From contig NC_092809.1 of assembly GCF_040954645.1 (NCBI RefSeq), forward strand, positions 130,499,914 to 130,563,913: a DNA stretch of 64,000 nucleotides, in the 5' to 3' direction. The notes beneath the pieces are model-generated. The model made no database searches and was not told the origin of the DNA. It saw only the letters and a program-made list of their open reading frames with translations. Shown piece after piece: positions 1 through 11,000 of the stretch; positions within the stretch are counted from its first letter, which is position 1, and every line of letters begins with the position of its first letter. Both the position numbers and the translations under genes were made by a program. Source of the stretch: Diabrotica undecimpunctata (Eukaryota; Arthropoda; Insecta; Coleoptera; Chrysomelidae).

Positions 1-203
1 CAACAAGTTTACAGAAGTATATAGGAAAACAATTTTAAATTGAGTATGACCACCAGGTATAAAGGTTGGAGCAGAATAGAATACAATAGTTATGAGGGTT
101 ACTAATCCCTAAATAAGGTTGCCAGTGTCGGAGTGATGGAGGTTAACAGGTACTAATGAATTTGCAAGAAATGTAAGATGTTTATTTTATTGGTTATATA
201 TAA
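1..203. repeat. 203-bp repeat shared with 41042-41244
   Basis: These bases match 41042-41244 in the same orientation with no gap and only scattered substitutions (roughly 95% by eye). In the second place the segment lies just inside the left terminal repeat of an IS630-type element, so the window probably starts inside a related element whose outer end is off the edge. The match stops in the middle of the palindrome at 185-212. Confidence 0.85.
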
Positions 204-212
204 CCAATAAAA
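185..212. repeat. 28-bp perfect palindrome
   Basis: The sequence TTTTATTGGTTATA is followed directly by its exact reverse complement. The second copy of the surrounding repeat keeps only the first half and then diverges. Confidence 0.9.
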
Positions 213-236
213 GTTTAATAAGTATTTGCTACCTAC

Positions 237-346
237 CTATTTGCAAAATAAAGTTTAATTCTTTAGATAAAATAAAACGTTTTATTTTATCTATTTGCAA
301 AATAAAGTTTAATTCTTTAGATAAAATAAAACGTTTTATTTTATCT
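237..346. repeat. 54-bp tandem duplication carrying long palindromes
   Basis: Two units of period 54 bp (237-290 and 291-344, with identity running on to 346). Each carries a perfect palindrome centred on AAACGTTT: 30 bp at 264-293 and 28 bp at 319-346. It lies between the 203-bp repeat and the transposase pseudogene, so it could hold transposase-binding or promoter sites; that is inference. Confidence 0.9.
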
Positions 347-589
347 GAAATGAGTGCATTCCACGAAGTAAAGGTTTCAACAATCAAACATTTAATTCTT
401 TAATTCCAGGAATCTACGACAGTAATTGACTAGATAATTACCTTCTAAACTTATTCCACAGAAAATGTGATAGTGGGTTTTTCCATTTTGTATATAGGAA
501 GGTCCAAGTGGCGTATTCAAAATTCTTAACAGTTCACTAAAAGTAGGTACTTCAGTTGCAAGGTGCAGTTTATTGTGTATACTAGTGTT

Positions 590-1930
590 ATGGAAAATTT
601 GGAAGTGCCGTGTAAACGCCGAAAAATTGGTCCTCTAACAGTTAATGAAAAAACATTAATATTTAATTGTTTTAAATCATTTACAGACAAACGTTTATGT
701 GAAAGTGTTGATGAGACCGTTGAGTTAGTTAGCAGTACACTTGGTGTTGGGAAATCTACGATTTACAGAGTTATTAAAGAAGAGAAATGTGGTAGTTTTC
801 AAATGCCACGTAATGCTCCAGGGAAACCAAAATTTCAAATAGAATATCATTTTAAAGAAGGACTTCGACGGAAAGTGCATGAATTCTTCTTTAGACAAGA
901 ATTTCCAACATTGGATAAAGTTCTTGTCTCAGTTCGAGATGATAAGGATTACCCAGAAATGAGTCGAAGTACGTTATGGAAACTTTTAAAAGAAATAGGC
1001 TTCCGCTGGAAAAAGAATCCCAGAAAGTCTATTTTATTAGAAAGAAGCGATATTGTCATATGGAGAAGACATTTTCTAAGAACCATAAAGGAAATGGGAA
1101 ACCAAAAAAGAAAAATATTTTATCTTGATGAAACATGAATCAACGAGGGTCATACACCAAATAAATTTTGGCAGGATGAAACTGTTACAAGTCAAAGGCA
1201 CGCTTTTGTAAATAACTTATCTACTGGTTTAAACCCACCATCAGGAAAGGGACGCAGGCTGATAATAGTACACATTGGCAGTTCAGACGGTTTTGTTGAA
1301 GGTGGTTTATTAACTTTTGAATCAACTCGTACCGGTGACTAACATGAAGACATGAACGCTGATGTCTTTCAAGAATGGTTCGAACAAATGATAGATCTTC
1401 TTCCTAAGAACTGTGTAATAGTAATGGATAATGCAAGTTATCACTCCAGACTTATAGAAGGACTGCCCACAACCAAGTGGTTAAAAAAAGACTTGCAGAA
1501 TTGGCTGAGTTCAAAAAATATTACGTACCATCCCGGATCTATAAGAAAGGAACTTTATTCGTTGTGTGCCCTTCATAAAGAAAAATTTAAAAAATACGAA
1601 ATTGATGAAATTGCCAAAAATCGTGGAATGACTGTACTTAGATCCCCACCATACCATTGTGAATTAAACCCGATTGAACTGGTATGGGCACAGATAAAGA
1701 GTGAAGTTTCAAGAAAAAATACCACTTTTAAAATTCATGATGTTAAACAGTTGATTTTGGAGGCCGTAAATAATGTAAAACCTGAAAACTGGGAAAAGGC
1801 AGTAAATCACACTATTAAAGAAGAGGAAAAAATGTGGAAGCTGGACAATATTACTGATAAAATGATCGAACCAGTTATTATAAATCTTGGTTCTGAAAGT
1901 TCATCTTCTGAATCTGATTTGGATTTGTAA
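590..1930 (+). pseudogene. IS630-type transposase, broken by two stops
   Basis: This encodes a cut-and-paste DDE transposase of the IS630/Tc1/mariner superfamily. An N-terminal helix-turn-helix region (about residues 20-65, containing the STIYRVIKEE motif) is followed by a second winged-helix part (STLWKLLKEIGFRWKKN) and the catalytic domain with YLDET, VIVMDNASYH and NPIELVW as the three acidic positions. The frame is continuous but has a TGA at 1136-1138, where the related copy at 41296-42654 has tryptophan, and a TAA at 1340-1342, where that copy has tyrosine. ATG 590 is preferred over 563 because family similarity starts there. The spacing from the second D to E is 82 residues, far longer than the 34 of Tc1 or mariner. 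A serine/acid-rich tail ends the protein. Confidence 0.9.
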
Positions 1931-3067
1931 CAAGTAGCTGTAAGTTTTATATTAATATTTTTATTCATCTATTTAACATACCTTAGACGGTTTTAAAAAC
2001 TCTTTTTCTCTTTTGTAATTTTTAAAAATTAAAAAAAATGTGAATTTTTTAAAACCCTTTTTAATGTAGGCCAGTCAGTTCTAATATAGTGTGTGATAAA
2101 AGAGGTCACTTTTGTTTACATACACATAACACTTTATAACACTGAAATAATTCATTTATTTTTTACAATTATTCAAAGTAATTTTTCAATTAATCTTGAG
2201 CACGCCCATGGAGTGGTCGGAGCTACCAATTAAAATTATGCTAATTACTCTCTCGTTCATAAAAATAAACTATAAAATAACTGTATGATTTGATTTTTGT
2301 CACTTATTTCAATTTGATCTGTATTAAATTACAATCTATAAAGCACCCCTAGTCTATTTCACCCAATAGAAAAATATCGAATGTCTTAATTTTTGAAATT
2401 ATAAATTACTTAGCTCCTTTTTTTTATTTTCTTTTATACATTACCCTTGTTTGTGCCTGCTTATCAAATATCAAAGAAATAATAGATTTAAAACTCTTTA
2501 GGAAGCCTAAAAATTATATTTTATATAACCGTTTAGTAATTCTGTTTTATTACTACCTTTTATTTTCTTTTCATAGTCCATAAACACCGCCAGTAACTAA
2601 TCACTTCTCGTATATATGTATTACAACAACCTGCAGACAGACATTTAATACCAATGTCCAAGGTGATCTTTAATGACATGATATAGCTGCACTCGCCATG
2701 ATTGTTTACTGACCTGTGTCAGTTTTTACTGCAAACCGTGAACCTATTGCGAAAATTTATTTATATATAATAATAATTGATGCTTCATACTCAATCGTGA
2801 CTTTTCGTTTAATATGTTTTATATCCTATTTGGCTTTATTATAGATTGTGGGTGGGTTTTAATTATTACTTGGGAAAATTTCTTTGAAGCACATCTCGTT
2901 TAGTAAAAAAGCAAGATAGGTAGGTGCGACAACAGCAGTAAATATGTCGGCAATATTAAAGACAATGAAAAGTATAACAGAATTATATAATTACAGAATA
3001 ATGTTACATTGGCACTTTATCTTTTTGTTTTCTTCTGAATAAATCCTTTAGAAGTTTTAAATACAGT
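1931..3067. other. No gene recognised
   Basis: AT-rich DNA with no sizeable open frame. I searched after 1930 for the terminal repeat seen on the related element at 40953-43209 and did not see it, so the right end of the first element is deleted, diverged or displaced. Confidence 0.6.
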
Positions 3068-4764
3068 ATTTGCCAAAATAACACGGCTGACGATGTGTAG
3101 AGACAAAAATGGACATATAGTCAATACCGCTGACGCAGTACAAAGCAGATGGGTTGAGCACTTCAAAGAACTACTTGGTACCGAAGTGGAAAATGATGCG
3201 TCACCCCAAAAACCAAGAAATAACACTCACGTAGAACCTCCTTCAATATTTGAAGTGAAAGACGCAATCACACGACTCAAAAATAGCAAGTTCCCAAGAG
3301 TGGATTGTATCCCCGCAGAGCTCATCAAACATGGAGGTAACAGCATTATGCACCAAATTGACAACATAATAGTCAAAGTCTGGGAAGAAGAACAAATGCC
3401 AGAGGAATGGTGCACTGGAATCATATGTCCACTGCACAAAAAGGGAGATTTGTTAGAATGTAAAAATTATAGGGGTATAACTCTTCTGAATACAATGTAC
3501 AAAATATTCTCCAACACCCTGTACAGCCGTTTAAGTACGTACGTGGAAGAAATCCTTGGTGAGTATCAAAGCGGTTTTAGGCCAGGTAGGTCAACAATTG
3601 ACCAGATTTTTGTGCTACGTCAAATCTTAGAAAAAACCAATGAATTTAATATTGACACGTTCCATCTCTTTGTGGACTTTAAGTCAGCGTATGATAGCGT
3701 CCTAAGAGGTAAATTATACGAAGCCATGAATGAACTTAACATTCCCCATAAATTAATAAGGCTCGTAAAAACAACTATGAGTAAAGTGATCTGCAGAGTG
3801 CAAATACAAGGCGATATGTCACAAGCGTTTGAAACATATGCAGGGTTACGGCAGGGAGACGCGCTGGCGTGCCTTCTCTTTAATATAGCGTTAGAAATGA
3901 CTATAAGAGATGCCGAGTTACACAATAGGGGAACAATCTTTAATAAATCAACGCAGATTATGGCTTACGCTGACGATCTGGATTTGATCGCACGTACTAC
4001 ACGAGGACTTAAAGAGATGATTTCCACCTTCTTGACAGCCGCACAAAATATGGGCCTTAAAATAAACGAGGAAAAAACCAAAATGTTAGCATCTATTCCA
4101 AATAACAGAGATAGAGCTAGAAACGCCGAAGAAAACTTCAGTATAGACCAATATAGTTTTGAGGTAGTAAATAAGTTTACATATTTGGGTTCTCTCATAA
4201 CAAACGATAATGACACATCTGAAGAAGTAAAACGGAGGGTACTGCTAGCAAACAAATGTTATTTTGGACTAAGCAAGCAGCTAAAAAACAGAAATTTAAG
4301 CCAGAAAACCAAACTAATAATATATAGAACACTCATCCTACCAGTGCTGACATATGGGTCAGAAACATGGACCATCTCCAAAACAGACGCAAATCTTCTG
4401 CTCGTCTTCGAAAGGAAGATACTAAGAAGAATAATGGGCGCATTCTGTGAGAATGGTATTTGGAGAAGGCGATATAATTTCGAATTGTACGAGAAGTATA
4501 AAAAAATAGTAAATGGTAGAGATGTAATATCCTTCATAAAAATAGGTAGGCTTAGATGGGCTGGACATGTGTCAAGAGCAAATGAAAATTACCCACCCAG
4601 ACGAACTCTATTATCGGTCCCAGTGGGAAATAGGAGTAGAGGCAGACCACGACTGAGATGGAGGGACGGTGTGGACGAGGACGCAAGGAAAATCGGCGCG
4701 GCAAATTGGCAACGGTTGGCGATGTAGCTGTAGCACCACTGATGATGATGATTTGCCAAAATAA
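3068..4764 (+). mobile_element. 5'-truncated RTE-type LINE insertion with 14-bp TSD
   Basis: The identical 14-mer ATTTGCCAAAATAA occurs at 3068-3081 and 4751-4764 and brackets the reverse-transcriptase frame. The 3' end is a short TGATGATGATGAT-type tail, which is usual for RTE elements rather than poly(A). The 5' end lies inside the coding region and the endonuclease is missing, as expected for incomplete reverse transcription at the target. The perfect duplication and uninterrupted frame suggest a recent insertion. Confidence 0.92.
3093..4727 (+). CDS. Reverse transcriptase, RTE-type LINE (5' truncated, open frame)
   Basis: A 544-residue open frame begins at an internal ATG; no stop separates it from the insertion edge at 3082, so the true protein started further upstream. 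It shows the linker before the RT domain (CIPAELIKHG), then HKKGDLLECKNYRGITLL, SGFRPGRSTIDQ, the palm aspartate in LFVDFKSAYDSV, GLRQGDALACLLFN and the catalytic AYADDLDLI box. These are followed by the thumb and C-terminal region (KFTYLGS, LTYGSETWT, RLRWAGHV) ending in a GRPRLRW basic motif. Enzymatically it would copy its own RNA at a nicked target, but the apurinic-like endonuclease is absent, so this copy cannot move alone. It is the best preserved RT in the window. Confidence 0.9.
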   Translation: MCRDKNGHIVNTADAVQSRWVEHFKELLGTEVENDASPQKPRNNTHVEPPSIFEVKDAITRLKNSKFPRVDCIPAELIKHGGNSIMHQIDNIIVKVWEEEQMPEEWCTGIICPLHKKGDLLECKNYRGITLLNTMYKIFSNTLYSRLSTYVEEILGEYQSGFRPGRSTIDQIFVLRQILEKTNEFNIDTFHLFVDFKSAYDSVLRGKLYEAMNELNIPHKLIRLVKTTMSKVICRVQIQGDMSQAFETYAGLRQGDALACLLFNIALEMTIRDAELHNRGTIFNKSTQIMAYADDLDLIARTTRGLKEMISTFLTAAQNMGLKINEEKTKMLASIPNNRDRARNAEENFSIDQYSFEVVNKFTYLGSLITNDNDTSEEVKRRVLLANKCYFGLSKQLKNRNLSQKTKLIIYRTLILPVLTYGSETWTISKTDANLLLVFERKILRRIMGAFCENGIWRRRYNFELYEKYKKIVNGRDVISFIKIGRLRWAGHVSRANENYPPRRTLLSVPVGNRSRGRPRLRWRDGVDEDARKIGAANWQRLAM

Positions 4765-4911
4765 ACAGTACCCAATGTGAACATTGTATTTATTTTTTAA
4801 TTTAGATAATTTACATGTTCAAAATGTAAACCATTGCGGCACAAACAATATACAAACAGTAACATCATAATAATTTTGCAGGATATCCAATATTTTAGTA
4901 AGGCTAGTTGC

Positions 4912-5098
4912 TGTAGTTCTTCTTGTAAGGCCTATTAGCATCGTATGTTGGCTACCATCATGGCAATCTGTACTTTGCACACTGCTGCTCTGAAAAGGTT
5001 TGTGGTTATTGTGTTAAACCACGAACGTAGATTTTCAGCTAAGAAATCCTTCGCATTCCTGCTCCTCGTTTTTCTTCCACTTTTCTCTATAAAATTAA
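4912..5098 (-). mobile_element. 3'-end fragment of an RTE-type LINE
   Basis: Read on the minus strand it encodes the last part of an RTE protein: a GRK-type basic motif, LAENLRSWF, LFRAAVCKVQIAMM, then a short GAAGAAC-type tail at about 4915-4925. A very similar fragment occurs at 17010-17165, also on the minus strand and also abutting or inside another LINE. It is a strongly 5'-truncated insertion. The LINE remnant starting at 5096 on the plus strand lies directly against it. Confidence 0.75.
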
Positions 5099-6560
5099 TT
5101 GCACAGTCAAGCAGCAGGACCTGGAGACATCCCAAGTGAGTTAGTAAAGTATGGACCAAAAATACTACATGAGATGTTGGTTCAACTATTTAATGAATGT
5201 TTAAAAGGACAAAATATCCATGATGATTGGAATGTTGGATACATCAGCTCAATATCCAAGAAAGGGGATAAACGCAAATGCTCTAATTATAGGAGAATAA
5301 CTGTTATCAGTTTAGTGAGGAGGTTGTACGGTCGAATAATAAAAAAAAGAATAGAATCAGAATACGAAGACAGAAGAACAAAATGGATTTCGTGCAGGAA
5401 GATCGTGCACTGATGGTATATTCGTTCTGCAGCAGGTAATTAAAAAACTGAAGGCAAGGAATCTATCTACCCAACTATTGTTTGTAGATTTAGAGAAAGT
5501 ATACGATACGGTACCTTTGAAAAAACTGTTTCAAACATTGACGAAGGTAGATCTCAGTAGAGAGTATGTGGATGCTATCGCAAATACATACAAAAATGCA
5601 AGAAGTGTCGTTAAAGAAGGAAACTTTATATATGAATCATTTCCAATAACAGAGGAGTTTAAACAAGGATGTTGTCTATCTCCGACCTTATTTAAAATAT
5701 ATATTCAATCATCGCTAGACCAGTGGAAGAAACAAGTATCCGGAATGGGAATAGACATAGGCGGTGGTAAATGTCTAACAGCTTTATTTTTCGCAGATGA
5801 TCAGGTAGTCGTAGCGAATGATGAGGAAGACATAGACTACATGTTTGGAAAACAATAGAAATAATATGAAAAATGGGGACTCAATATGAATATGTCAAAG
5901 ACAGAGTATCTTAAAATAGGAGATGATGAAGAAGATTAGAAGAGAGAAGAGAAGATTAAGAGAGAAGAGTTAGAAATTAGAAACACAAAAACATGCAATG
6001 AATATAAATATCTCGGATCTATAATATCTAAAGGAGGCACTACCAAAAGAGACATCGAAAACAGAAGGCAGCAGTAAAAAAAGCGGTAAACCTTCTAAAC
6101 TATCTACTATGATCTAAAGGTATTAGACAAGAAACGAAATTGACAATATATCGAACCTTGGTAGAGCCTATTATGACTTATGAGGCAGAAGTTTGGCAGA
6201 TCACGAAAAAGATAGAAAAAGAATAGAAGTAGTAGAAATGGATTTTCTAAGGAGAGCGTGTGGTGTATCCAAAAAAGATCATATCAGGAATGAAGGAGGA
6301 CAAATACTGTATATTCCAGTGTAGACATAATTGAAACGAGACAACTAGTGTGGTGTGGTCACGTGAAATGAATGAATGAAGATAGATGACCAAAGAAAGC
6401 TTTAAATTACATACCACAACAAAGAAGAAGAAGGGGAAGGCCTTCAGTTGCCTGGGAAGAAAATGTGTGGCATATAATGAGAAATAGAGCCATCAAAGAA
6501 GACGAATGAATGGACAGAAAACGATGGCGGTCGAAATGCGAGAAGCGGCAGAGGGTGTAG
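5096..6560 (+). pseudogene. RTE-type reverse transcriptase, frameshifted
   Basis: The frame starts at the AAGPGDIPSELVKYG segment just before the RT domain and carries the ISKKGDKRKCSNYRRITV motif. A frameshift near 5390 falls inside the conserved GFRxGR region. The frame resumes at 5478 with LFVDLEKVYDTVPL, EEFKQGCCLSPTLF and ALFFADDQVVVAN, where FADD is the catalytic box. A TAG at 5856-5858 and many later stops follow; CNEYKYLGSIISKGG (about 5995) and RRRRGRPSVAWEE (about 6427) mark the C-terminus. The end is a TA-rich tail at 6567-6596. It is the same broad subfamily as the copy at 61980-63138, and non-functional. Confidence 0.85.
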
Positions 6561-6599
6561 GAACCTCGCTCATATATATATATATATATCTATATATTG

Positions 6600-7000
6600 T
6601 TATATAAAAAAATATACGAACAATATGGAGAAATAACACTAGTACAATACACTAGGTTGCAGAGATTACTGTGAACATGGCATGTGGTAAGGATGAATGA
6701 GAAAGAAATTTTCAGGAAATTACTAAACGCGAAAATGCAAAATTATTAACGAAGCTATTAGAGGCAGATGAATTTCGTAGACACTTTAACGGACAAAATA
6801 AAAAGGAAAGGTCTCAAGTGTTTTAGACATTTTCTGCAGATAGAAGAAAGTAGATGGGCCAGAGTTTTTAGCTGGAGTCCGTTAGAAAGGCGTAAAAGAA
6901 GAAGACCAAGATTCTCCTGGAGTCGAAATATCAGGAAGGCAACAGATCGCAGGAATTTGGAGGAAGAGGGCGCTAAGGGAGACATAAATGGCTGGTAGGC
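6600..7000 (+). pseudogene. RTE-type LINE C-terminal fragment
   Basis: Patchy similarity to the RTE C-terminal region: YTRLQRLLWTWHVVRMNE (about 6645-6705), then after a frame change FLQIEESRWARVFSWSP and a K/R-rich RRPRFSWSRNIRKA at 6768-6998. No catalytic domain is present. It follows the TA-rich tail of the preceding LINE and is probably a separate fragment. Confidence 0.65.
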
Positions 7001-7010
7001 TTGGGAATGC

Positions 7011-7709
7011 GGCGAATGATCAGCAACATATAGATAAATAGTTGGAAAAATTGATCAAAACAAAAGTTTTTATTTACTAATTTTTAAAATAGTCTGCTAT
7101 TTAAAGATAAACCATGAGTTGGCTCACTTAAAGTTCTATACATTCGTTAATCCAAGAAAAATTAAATAGCTTTGAAAACATGACAGGTAATTGCTTAATT
7201 ATGTTAATTTTATTTTGTTTTCGTTTATCTAAGCGGGCAGCTGATTGCCATAAATATTAATTTCAAATATTTGTAAACACAAACTTTTTCTTATTCACTT
7301 TCCACTTGAGCTATAACAGTAAAAACATAAATATGTATTTATGCATTTAAATATATACAAGTCACTTAGATTTCTCCACAGGTTAATAGTACTACAACCA
7401 TTGAAAAAGTTTTTTATTTAAAAAACGATTTAAAGTTCAAGGTACTTATAATAAAACTCGGTTAATTAAACGTAAACATGGACATTGCCTCTCATTAACA
7501 CAAAAACTAAATTGCCTATAGGGCTTTAAAAAAATACACCGTTTATAAAAAAGTACCATCATGAAAGTATTACGTATACACAGTGAGCTTGAGAACATAA
7601 TTGTAACATATAAATATTAATAATTTGCTTACAATAAATTGTGTATGATAATAAATAAATAAGTCCATAATTGCTAATATTTTACTTGATTACTAACTAA
7701 TATTTTAGG
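7011..7709. other. No gene recognised
   Basis: AT-rich DNA with only short frames and no inverted or tandem repeat that I could support. Confidence 0.5.
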
Positions 7710-8015
7710 AAAAAGAAGCAATTTACACAGTAGATGGTACCACATCGAAGCGAATAAGAAATACACACAAACCATACATCAAAGAAAAAATGCGGGTCTG
7801 CGCCTCTTCATAGGAAAACCTATGAATAGGCGACATCCTCAAGAACTCAGCTAATACTGTATCGACAATAAAACGTTTATCTACTGATTAATATCGGTAA
7901 ACATAATTCCTGAAGCAGAAAATATCCTACTTGACATTCAGCATCAGGTAATACCAACCAAATCCTACCTAAAATATGTACTGAAAGATCCTCAGGTGGA
8001 AAACGACAAATGACA
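7710..8015 (+). pseudogene. LINE-like C-terminal region (weak)
   Basis: Pieces such as ENILLDIQHQVIPTKSY and LKYVLKDPQVENDK resemble the segment before the C-terminal zinc motif of a LINE family common in insect genomes; the expected Cys/His motif is degraded here. The upstream reading is frameshifted. The assignment rests on my memory of the family and is tentative. Confidence 0.4.
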
Positions 8016-8189
8016 ACATGGGTATTAAGCCCAAAAAAATATCCAATATCTTAGGCTCCACTTAACCTTTTACGAAACTGATTTTAAGTTAATGGAAAAG
8101 ATCAACAGATCGCTAAAAAAAAAAAGAGAACTCCTCCAAAGCCACCATTTTGTCTTTATCGATATGTTTCTTCGATGAAGAAGATTTGA

Positions 8190-8460
8190 AACTCCACAAT
8201 ACTAGAACTAGCAGGACGTTGTACTGAGATTATAAAAAGCATCAAAAAGAGAAAGCTGGAGTAAGCTACAAAATATTATGTAAGAGAAAATAGCTGGCAA
8301 ATGCAAACCAGGACGAAGAAAGACTTCATAGTTCAGGAACTTGCGATATTGGTATGGTATTAATACAATCATGCTATTTGGAGTGGCAGTGAATAAAATT
8401 AAGATGGCTATCATGGTAATCAACGTTCTTAAAGGACATTGTATAGGAAAAAAATATTCC
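8190..8460 (+). pseudogene. RTE-type LINE C-terminal fragment
   Basis: The plus strand gives SIKKRKLE, a GKCKPGRRKTS-type basic motif, NLRYWYGINTIMLFG and KIKMAIMVINVLKD, the same C-terminal signature as the minus-strand copies at 4912-5098 and 59073-59618. At least two stops interrupt it. The following GGAAAAAAA run may be its tail. Confidence 0.65.
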
Positions 8461-8794
8461 TGAAAATATGTTTGATAATAAGAAATACAAACTACACTTG
8501 GGCTCTACTGTACTCACAGACCAACCAGTGTCTTAAACACACAATAGACGGATCTCATCCTCGTTATTAACTAACTAGACATACAACTCACATTAATGTA
8601 GTGCCACCTAACAACAATTCAACAAAGAAATCGCCAAGTAAAACAATCTTGAGTATAGATTAGAAGACAAGGAATAAAAAAGTGTCCAAATTTTACCTAT
8701 ACATTTGTCAACTATTAGTATTATTCCGTAGAAACTCCTAGTGAACACCAAATAGGTTGGTCGAGGTAAATAACTTTATAATACCATGTAAACA

Positions 8795-10309
8795 TCGAAA
8801 ATAACGACTTGCCCATCTTATCATCAGAAATAAAATACGCCTTGAAAAAATATGAAAACCGGAAAAGTCTCTGGACCTGACTACGTTCATAGTGAAATTA
8901 TATGTACAACTTTTGGAAGAAGACAATTTAGAACTATTATCAAGACTCTTCAACAGTATTTACAAGACTGGTACAATTACACAAGATTGGTTAACGTCTA
9001 TGTTTGTGCCTATACTTAAATCAAACTACGTAAAAAAATGTAACGATTTTCGATTAATAAGTCTTATGCCCCATATTCTGAAGCTATTTCTAAAAATTAT
9101 CCATAACAGAATTTACAAAAAATGCGAAGAAGATATGGGTCCGGAACAATTTGGCTCTCTAAACGGTATGGGAACTCGAGAAGCTTTGTTCAGTTTCATT
9201 GTTCTCATGCAAAAGTGTCGGGATCAACAAAAAATTTCTAATTGTGCTTTATAGATTATGAAAAGGCTTTTGACAAAGTCAAACACGATCAGCTAATAGA
9301 ATGATTGCAAAAAAAGAACCTGCATCCAAACGACATGAATACAATACGTGAACTCTACTGGAACCAAAACGCCTCTGTCAGAACTGAAGTGGGTGATACT
9401 GAAACCATAAACATCCAAAGAGTTAGACAAGATTGTATACTATCACCATTATTATTCAACTTGTACTCAGAGGACATCTTTGCACATGCTCTAGATGAAG
9501 CACAAGAAAGAATAAAAGTCAATGGAAAAATTGTGAACAATATCAGGTATGCCGATGATACAGTACTGATCGCTGGCAGTGTAGAAGAACTACAAATTCT
9601 GTTAACCAAAGTAGTGCGAGAAGGAGAACTATACGGCCTTAAGGTTTAAGGTAAAAAAACCAAAACAATGGTAATTTTAAAAAAACACACACCAGTTATA
9701 AACACACTAGTCAACAACAATCTAGTTGAACAAGTGAAAGAGTTTAAGTATCTAGGCTGTTAGATACATGAAACCTTAGACCAAGAACAAGAGGTTAAAT
9801 GTAGAATAGAACAGGCAAGAAACACCTTCTTAAAGATGCGACAGTTAGTCACTACCCGTAATCTTGATTTGTCCTTACGATACCGCATGATAAAGTGTTA
9901 TGTATATAGTGTACTATTACACGTCGTGGAAGCTTGGACGTTAACAGTCAGCTCGCTACGACGTTTAGAGAGCTTTGAGATGTGGGTATTTCGTCGTATG
10001 CTGAAAATTCCATGAACCGACCGCGTTAGACATGAAGAAGTTTTAAGGCGTATGAATAGAGAACATGAACTCACAGAAATTGTCAAGAAGCGTAAAACGT
10101 CTTATCTTGAAAACATATTTAGACACGAGAGGTATAACTTCCTTCAGCTTATTAGAGAAGCGAAAATAGAAGGCAGACGCAACCCGGGTAGACGACAAAT
10201 GACCTGGCTGTGCAAGATCAAAGATTGGACAGGATTAGACTTTCAAAGTTTAATAAGAAAAGCCCAAAATAGGGAAGACTTTGCAGAGGTCATCGCCAAC
10301 CTTCGCTAA
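8795..10309 (+). pseudogene. RTE-type reverse transcriptase pseudogene
   Basis: It starts near DLPILSSEIKYALKK and, after one frame change, MKTGKVSGPD. RT motifs follow in order: KKCNDFRLISLMPHILK, FGSLNGMGTREALF, IDYEKAFDKVKHDQLIE, VRQDCILSPLLFNLYSE (the usual glycine before the cysteine is D), NIRYADDTVLIAG, then QVKEFKYLGC and LHVVEAWTL. Stops fall at about 9302, 9647 and 9760. The last frame (10052-10309) holds the KKRKTSYLENIFRHERY and NPGRRQMTWL segments, and the terminus ends in AAGAAGACGGCAGC plus an AAGAAGAAG tail, the usual 3' end of this family. It is a dead copy with nearly complete RT plus C-terminus. Confidence 0.85.
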
Positions 10310-10315
10310 GAAGAC

Positions 10316-10929
10316 GGCAGCTAAAGAAGAAGAGGACTATGCAAAGAATGCTCACAATGTTCAGATGTGTCAGAAAAGATATAAGAAATACTCCATATCA
10401 AGGCACCTAATTACTCCAAAATTCAATATTTTGGATACCAGAGGTATCTCGAATGTGTGAATTTTCCCCCCTTAGAGGGAAAGTTAATCTCATGACTGAA
10501 TTCTGGGACAAAAATAAAAGATGAAGAAATAAATTGGAAAATAATATTTAGTCAGCCAGTCAAATTAAACTAGATATCTAATATTATACAGCAATCATTA
10601 ATTAGACCAATTGGTTAATACAAAATCAGAGAGTAGAGCGGTCTGCACATCTCATATGATAGAGTATCTGATTATCACTCATAAGGTCCAGTATCCATGC
10701 TTGGTTCCTTCGAAAATATATCAGTGTTTAAATACCCCAGGTAAACCTACCCTGAATAAAGTAAAATACCTTGGATAAATCTACAAGTACACTGTCACTT
10801 TTACTTTCCTTATATACCGTAGGCTCAATAAATAGCAGATCACTTTGTTATTCTCCTAAACTGTGCTCTTGTAATGAAGGGAGACCATTATTATTGGTAT
10901 GTGCAGACACCAACTAACATTTACAGCCT
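10316..10929. other. No gene recognised
   Basis: No frame longer than a few dozen codons and no repeat structure that I can support. Confidence 0.5.
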
Positions 10930-11000
10930 TTGAAATAGACTAAGAAAATATGCAGAGACAGAAATAGGAGAATATCAAGCAGGCTTAGGAAACCAGCGGT
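10930..11000 (+). pseudogene. Very short LINE RT fragment
   Basis: About 20 codons read LRKYAETEIGEYQAG, which matches the residues just before the conserved GFRxGRST motif of RTE reverse transcriptases. Similarity is lost on both sides. Because it is so short it could be chance, but the motif order is specific. Confidence 0.45.

Noticed and set aside
1931..2900. Right terminal repeat of the first IS630-type element
   Set aside because: I looked for the TAGTCC...TCCATCATATT end after the gene and did not find it.
3227..4537. Minus-strand frames of 64-101 codons
   Set aside because: Antisense shadows of the reverse transcriptase at 3093-4727; no family similarity.
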